Assembly: GCA_964492105.1 (NCBI GenBank)
Contig: CAZBJB010000020.1
Coordinates: 1 to 24,961, forward strand
Length of the DNA: 24,961 bases
DNA from: JAUZQZ01 sp964492105
GTDB lineage: Bacteria > Pseudomonadota > Zetaproteobacteria > Mariprofundales > Mariprofundaceae
Direction of reading: 5' to 3'
The position numbers were made by a program, and so were the translations under genes. The notes under the pieces were generated by a model, which did no database searches, was not told where the DNA came from, and worked only from the letters and a program-made list of their open reading frames with translations. This document shows positions 21,457-24,961 of the stretch, piece by piece; the stretch's first letter is position 1, and every line of letters begins with the position of its first letter.

Positions 21457-22202
21457 ACGGACTTCTTCGGCAGGATACTGATGGATCCAAAACAGGTGTC
21501 CTGCACGACGGTAATGGCTTGATCACGCCACAATTCGAGGATGGCGAGGAAGGTTGTGACAATCAATTCCCGGCCCGGCTGAACCAATAATTCTTCCAGC
21601 ATCACGCCGCCTTTCTTCAGGCGATCGAGTATAAAGGCCATTTGTTCGCGCACGTTCATTGTATCCATAAACACATGGTGACGCACTTCACCGCCCACGC
21701 GCCGCAGCACATGACGGAACGCCAGCAGCAATCCGTCCAGATCGGCTGCCGGCAGAGGCCGTTCCACGTCACGGGCTTCGGGAAATACAGACCGGGTAAA
21801 AACATCACGCTTCAAACGGGGATACTCATCCATCTCCTCCGCAGCTGCGCGGTATTGTTCGTAGGCAAGCAGTTGCGCTACCAGTTCGGCGCGCGGATCG
21901 ATGGCCTCTCCATCCTCGTTAAGATCCTGACGTGGCAGCAGCATGCGGCTCTTGATTTGAGCGAGTGTGCTGGCCATGACCAGGTACTCGCCAGCAAATT
22001 CAAGGTTTAACGGTTTTTGTATATCAATGATTTGAAGATACTGCACTGCCAGACTGGCAATGGGGATATCAAAAATATCCATCTTCTGATCGTGAATCAG
22101 ATGCAGCAATACATCCAGCGGACCTTCAAAAGCATCAAGATGGACGGAGAGAGACGGCAATATGTCCGTCCCGGCTACTGTTTTCCGAACGCCAGCCATC
22201 AT
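21453..22202 (-). CDS. scpA: Segregation and condensation protein A (kleisin)
   Basis: Kleisin subunit that bridges SMC heads and recruits ScpB. Marks: LDAFEGPLDVLLHLIHDQKMDIFDIPIASLAVQYLQII near residues 22-60, FAGEYLVMASTLAQIKSRMLLPR (about 68-90), and the C-terminal winged helix (MNVREQMAFILDRLKKGG, then ELIVTTFLAILELWRDQAITVVQD). The 249 residues are normal. The first ATG (22202) overlaps the trpS stop as ATGA; a second ATG follows at 22199. Tight linkage trpS-scpA-scpB-rluB implies one minus-strand transcript. Confidence 0.93.
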   Translation of the reverse strand: MMAGVRKTVAGTDILPSLSVHLDAFEGPLDVLLHLIHDQKMDIFDIPIASLAVQYLQIIDIQKPLNLEFAGEYLVMASTLAQIKSRMLLPRQDLNEDGEAIDPRAELVAQLLAYEQYRAAAEEMDEYPRLKRDVFTRSVFPEARDVERPLPAADLDGLLLAFRHVLRRVGGEVRHHVFMDTMNVREQMAFILDRLKKGGVMLEELLVQPGRELIVTTFLAILELWRDQAITVVQDTCFGSISILPKKSV

Positions 22203-23230
22203 ACGCGATATCCCATTTTCAATGTGCGGCGAACCTTGTCCATGGTGTGTTCGGCCTCGCTTCGGGCGCGTTCGTTACCGTCGCGCACGATGTCGCGCAC
22301 GTCATCCATATGCGCCGTAATATCGGTACGCCGATTATGAATGGGTTGTAGTTCCTCTTCCAGGTGGTTGAGCAATACCTTTTTACAATCCAGACACCCG
22401 ATTTCAGCGCTCGTACAACCCTCATGTACCCACTTGCGCTCGTCTTCCGTGGAATAAATGCGGTGAAAATCCCATACCGGGCATTTCTCCGGCGTTCCCG
22501 GGTCGTCACGGCGTATGCGCGCAGGATCCGTCGGCATGGTTTTCACCTTCTTGTCCGTGACGTTCCATGTTTCGGACAATTCAATGGTATTGTTGTAGGA
22601 CTTGCTCATCTTGCGCCCGTCCAGACCCGGCAGTTTGGCCGTGGGCATCAGCAGGGCTTCCGGTTCCGGAAACAGTGGCTGTACCTGTTTGCGATAGAGA
22701 TGGTTGAAGCGGCGGGCGATTTCGCGCGTTAATTCCACATGCGGTAACTGATCCGCGCCCACGGGAACCGCATCGGCGCGATACATCAGGATATCCGCTG
22801 CCTGCAGAAGCGGATATCCGAGAAATCCGTAAGTCCCCAAGTCTTTCTCGCGCAATTGTTCAATCTGATCCTTGTAGGTAGGCACGCGCTCCAGCCACGG
22901 CAGAGGCGTAATAAATGAAAACAGCAAGTATAATTCAGCGTGTTGCGGCACCTCGGATTGAATAAATATGACGCATTTCCCGGGATCAATGCCAACGGCC
23001 AGCCAGTCCACCAGCATGTCCCAGATGGTATCCTTGACGATGCCCGGGTTGGCGTACTCCGTGGTCAGAGCGTGCCAGTCGGCGGCAAAAAAGAAGCATT
23101 GATGCTTCTGCTGGAGTGTGAGCCAGTTTTCCAGAACACCCTTCATATGCCCCAGATGCAGACGTCCGGTGGGGCGCATGCCGGACAGGATACGCATGGG
23201 TTTGTCCTGAGTATTTTCGGGCGTGGTCAA
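22199..23230 (-). CDS. trpS: Tryptophanyl-tRNA synthetase
   Basis: Class I aminoacyl-tRNA synthetase charging tRNA-Trp. The HIGH-type motif LHLGHMKG is at residues 24-31, preceded by ILSGMRPTG, and KMSKS is at 207-211 (GRKMSKSYNN). DILMYRADAVPVGADQLPHVELTREIARRFN is the typical tryptophan/ATP site region. CLDCKKVLL near residue 280 is also common in this family. The 343 residues fit. The start is either TTG 23230, with a strong GGGAGGA 7 bases upstream, or ATG 23197 (MRILSGMRPTG), with AGGA upstream; the TTG is favoured by the better ribosome site. First gene of the minus-strand operon, transcribed away from a family A repeat. Confidence 0.95.
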   Translation of the reverse strand: MTTPENTQDKPMRILSGMRPTGRLHLGHMKGVLENWLTLQQKHQCFFFAADWHALTTEYANPGIVKDTIWDMLVDWLAVGIDPGKCVIFIQSEVPQHAELYLLFSFITPLPWLERVPTYKDQIEQLREKDLGTYGFLGYPLLQAADILMYRADAVPVGADQLPHVELTREIARRFNHLYRKQVQPLFPEPEALLMPTAKLPGLDGRKMSKSYNNTIELSETWNVTDKKVKTMPTDPARIRRDDPGTPEKCPVWDFHRIYSTEDERKWVHEGCTSAEIGCLDCKKVLLNHLEEELQPIHNRRTDITAHMDDVRDIVRDGNERARSEAEHTMDKVRRTLKMGYRV

Positions 23231-23248
23231 GTCTTTATCCTCCCTGCT

Positions 23249-23277
23249 ATTTTATGATACGAAAGAGCCTCTTGCAA
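23249..23277 (-). promoter_or_regulatory. Candidate trpS promoter with its -35 box in a family A repeat
   Basis: Read on the minus strand: TTGCAA (23277-23272, inside the repeat's terminal inverted repeat), a 17-base spacer, and TAAAAT (23254-23249). The start point would be near 23242, at the edge of the Shine-Dalgarno sequence of the TTG start, so the leader would be very short. The -35 box matches the consensus at 4 of 6 positions and the -10 box at 5 of 6. Confidence 0.4.
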
Positions 23278-23425
23278 AACTCATGAGCGGCGATCGGCTT
23301 CCCCGCTTCGGCCCATTTCCGAGCTTGAATTTCGCTCCATGGAACTACCATGCAGCTCATTCAATCCCGAAAAAGGTCTCAAAGTGGGATTGCCGCTCAT
23401 CCACCCAGAGTTTTGCAAGAGGCTC
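23265..23425 (+). repeat. Family A MITE-like element, copy 4 (full length, 161 bp)
   Basis: Perfect 13-bp terminal inverted repeats GAGCCTCTTGCAA / TTGCAAGAGGCTC, extended by AACTC / GAGTT nearby. GAAA flanks both ends, consistent with a 4-bp target duplication. The middle contains CCATGGAACTACCATG, shared with copy 2. There is no transposase; ORFs running through it are chance frames. Confidence 0.88.
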
Positions 23426-23678
23426 GAAAGATAGCAAAGGATCGGGACAATGGCGAAAATATGTTAAACAGGAAGCCAATGGATCTTCCTGCAACACCCG
23501 TGCGCGGAAATCTGCTTCCCTTCCTTCTGGTTTATGTCGTAAATGTCGCTTAGCTTACCAGCAAAGGAGATTAGCCCTGCGCCTGAATCGGTATCCATGC
23601 GGTATGTACGCCAAGTCTTGGGAGTGAGTTGCTTTGTCCCGCCGCGTAGTAGCTTTGTTCCACAAGGGGAACAGACAC
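23426..23678 (+). other. Gap between family A copy 4 and ratA
   Basis: I see no convincing gene. Open frames here either begin inside the repeat or give low-quality translations. The frame of ratA is open back to TTG 23634 without family similarity. No clear promoter or terminator was found. It may be remnant coding DNA from the same decay seen downstream of ratA. Confidence 0.45.
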
Positions 23679-24107
23679 ATGCCCAGCTATGATGATGTGC
23701 GTTTACTTGCCTGTCCGGCTGAACATGTATTTGGTGTGGTGATGGACATAGCCGCCTATCCGGAGTTTTTGCCGTGGGTGGCGGATGCGCGTGTTTTGTC
23801 GCGGGGGGAGGCTGTACTGACTGCGGAACTGGTAGCAGATTTCAAGGGGATCCGGCAGCCCTTCAGAACCATTGATCGGTTTATTCCCGGGGAACGGATC
23901 CAGATTCGTCTTCTGGAAGGTCCGTTTCGTTTTCTTGAAAGCGTATGGTCATTTGAGGATACCGGTAAAACCTCATGTCGTGTTCATTTTTCCATTACGT
24001 TCGAGTTTAAGAGTGTGATGCTGGGCATGGTGGCGTCCCCGATTTTTGGCCATGCCTGCATGACCATGGCGCATGTGTTTGAAAAACGGGCGATGGCATT
24101 GTACTAA
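23679..24107 (+). CDS. ratA: RatA/Coq10-type START-domain protein
   Basis: A single START-like (polyketide cyclase/dehydrase) domain. Family marks: the start region (VRLLACPAEHVFGVVMDIAAYPEFLPWV), then FKGIRQPFRTI, the GPFRFLESVWSFED core (usually GPF..L.G.W.F), and a C-terminal HACMTMAHVFEKRA (usually .....M...F..RA). E. coli RatA was reported to block 70S formation, while the homologous Coq10 binds quinone; with ubiG in the same window a quinone role is equally plausible. ATG 23679 gives 142 residues, the normal length, with GGGG 9 bases upstream; the TTG 23634 extension is not family-like. The usual neighbours smpB and rnfH are not seen. Confidence 0.9.
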   Translation: MPSYDDVRLLACPAEHVFGVVMDIAAYPEFLPWVADARVLSRGEAVLTAELVADFKGIRQPFRTIDRFIPGERIQIRLLEGPFRFLESVWSFEDTGKTSCRVHFSITFEFKSVMLGMVASPIFGHACMTMAHVFEKRAMALY

Positions 24108-24280
24108 CCCAACTCCACCATTCGCCACGCCATATCACCCATTTCTTTATTCCGCAAGAACAGTGGGATGAACGAATCGGATAAGACATACGCCACCACC
24201 AACCCGATCCCCGTCCTGGGGGATGAGAGCAATAAACCCAAGATCCGGAATTGACATGCAGCGCATGGCCTCCGGGTTCA
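24104..24280 (-). pseudogene. Possible decayed gene, convergent with ratA
   Basis: On the minus strand, one frame ends with a protein-like stretch (GLVVAYVLSDSFIPLFLRN, followed by KEMGDMAWRMVELG and a stop at 24104-24106, inside the ratA stop region). Another frame, open from an ATG near the family B repeat, carries MRCMSIPDLGFIALIPQDGD and then breaks off. Joined by a frameshift near 24190 they would make one chain, vaguely like an acetyltransferase (GNAT) C-terminus, but I cannot assign it. The left end of a family B repeat begins at 24281, so the element may have cut the gene. Confidence 0.3.
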
Positions 24281-24412
24281 TTAGTCCGGACTATTCATGG
24301 ATGCTGCCACACCCTTGCTCGTTCCTTTGCACACAAAAAGGCCCGACCTGTCTGCGTGTGGCACGCACAGGCAGGCGCAATCATCACGGTGATTCAATGG
24401 AAGTCCGGGCTG
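24281..24412 (-). repeat. Family B palindromic repeat, second expanded copy
   Basis: The left terminus TTAGTCCGGACTATTCATG (24281-24299) matches the reverse complement of the family's right end. The right terminus GATTCAATGGAAGTCCGGG is a diverged copy. The block AATCATCACGGTGATTCA is shared with the copy at 3162-3331. The interior has a further stem (TGTCTGCGTG / CACGCACAGG region). The right terminus supplies the C-terminal codons and stop of the minus-strand ABC-F fragment. Confidence 0.6.
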
Positions 24413-24924
24413 GAGGCTAATTCTTCCTGCGTGCTCTCCAACACCTCCCAGCGCACGTAGGCGTCGGCGAACGCCTGCTCAAGATCAGATAATCTCTGCT
24501 GATCACGCCGATAGCGGTCAGCATCGTTGCTGAAATAATCCGGAGCGCAGAAGCGTGCTTCAATTTCGACTTTTTCTAATTCCAGCATCTTCATCTGGTC
24601 AGGCAGCGCATCCAGTTCCCGCTGATCCTTGTATGACAGCTTGACCTTTATTTTCTCTGTTCGCTTGTTACTTTTTGTTTGTTTCCCTTGTTTCTTTTGC
24701 CTTTTTTTCTCGATCTGGTGTATTTTCCATGCCTGATAATCCGAATAACCGCCCTCAATTGGCACGATCAGGCCAGCACCCTCAAAGGCCAACACCTTCG
24801 ATACGACACGATCCATAAAAGCGCGATCATGCGAGACGATGATGACTGTGCCGCCATAGTTGGCCAGTGCCTGCTCCAGCACGGCCAGCGTGCCAATATC
24901 CAGATCGTTGGGGGTGCAATACAA
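24394..24924 (-). pseudogene. uup: 5'-truncated ABC-F ATPase (Uup-like) remnant
   Basis: The frame reads PNDLDIGTLAVLEQALANYG, then TVIIVSHDRAFMDRVVSKVLAFEGAG, then YSDYQAWKIHQIEKKRQKKQ, and a Lys-rich linker leading to a coiled-coil C-terminal domain (KMLELEKVEIEARF, then RRDQQRLSDLEQAFADAYVRWEVLE). This is the end of the second ATPase domain of a Uup-type ABC-F protein: D-loop and H-switch are present; Walker A, the signature motif and most of Walker B are absent. Similarity stops at about 24912, where LDEPTNDLD is expected but the codons read FLYCTPNDLD. Stops occur in this frame and one other frame within the next 40 bases, and the third frame shows no ABC sequence. The TTG at 24924 is thus not a meaningful start. 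The 3' end is replaced by a family B terminus (codons for SPDFH and stop). Confidence 0.75.
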
Positions 24925-24961
24925 AAAAGTACACCATTTAAGCTTCTAATGGTTGGTCTTC

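Noticed and set aside
6380..23425. Family A copies as a CRISPR-like array
   Set aside because: Copies are kilobases apart, vary in length and orientation, and have terminal inverted repeats; there are no regular spacers and no cas genes.
23223..23627. 134-codon plus-strand ORF (and an overlapping 67-codon ORF at 23350) through family A copy 4
   Set aside because: It begins in or beside the repeat and mostly translates repeat DNA, with no family resemblance.
1..24961. A dedicated novel defence, toxin-antitoxin or biosynthetic system
   Set aside because: Nearly all coding DNA is assigned to housekeeping families. The unusual material is small repeats, unusual starts and short overlapping ORFs. 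No tRNA, rRNA or intact transposase was seen by eye.

Overview
The window looks like chromosomal DNA of a Gram-negative proteobacterium with an LPS-type outer membrane. It carries lptD and surA, type II secretion gspE and gspF, ubiquinone synthesis (ubiG), the MEP pathway (ispD, ispF) and an RpoH-type sigma factor. The translation operon has a YlxR-L7Ae gene between nusA and infB, and an NrnA-type DHH phosphoesterase between rbfA and truB. Neither is usual in well-known gammaproteobacteria, although trpS-scpA-scpB-rluB and a NusA with two C-terminal acidic repeats are gamma-like. A deep lineage (Zetaproteobacteria-, Magnetococcus- or Acidithiobacillus-like) is a guess, not a result.

Layout: 1-3007, end of an unknown gene, gspE, an unrecognised 46-codon ORF and gspF. 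3008-3463, a gene-poor stretch with a palindromic repeat and a perfect 21-bp inverted repeat. 3464-9365, ubiG, lptD, surA, pdxA and yqgE, which cover quinone synthesis, outer-membrane biogenesis and vitamin B6. 9703-10892, ispD-ispF. 11082-18600, the operon rimP-nusA-ylxR-infB-rbfA-nrnA-truB, almost all junctions touching or overlapping. 18612-20168, a membrane-anchored cyclophilin and rpoH. 20157-23230 on the minus strand, trpS-scpA-scpB-rluB, meeting rpoH tail to tail. 23679-24107, ratA. 24104-24924, decayed minus-strand genes, including a 5'-truncated ABC-F ATPase.

Two small non-coding repeat families overlie this housekeeping DNA and are the most unusual feature. Family A (copies at 6380, 9366, 11000 and 23265) is MITE-like: 13-bp terminal inverted repeats GAGCCTCTTGCAA, two full-length 161-bp copies, two deleted copies, and apparent 4-bp target duplications at two copies. 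One copy is read through in frame by the surA ORF, one lies across the rimP start region, and one could supply the -35 box for trpS. Family B is a palindrome centred on CTATTCATGAATAG. It supplies or overlaps the stop codons of ispF, rbfA, truB and the ABC-F fragment, and also forms two expanded 130-170 bp copies.

Other notable points: truB has no ATG, GTG or TTG start upstream of its conserved N-terminus and probably starts at CTG; several other genes use GTG or TTG; and the T2SS cluster stops after gspF. I found no defence system, CRISPR array, rRNA, tRNA or intact transposase gene.
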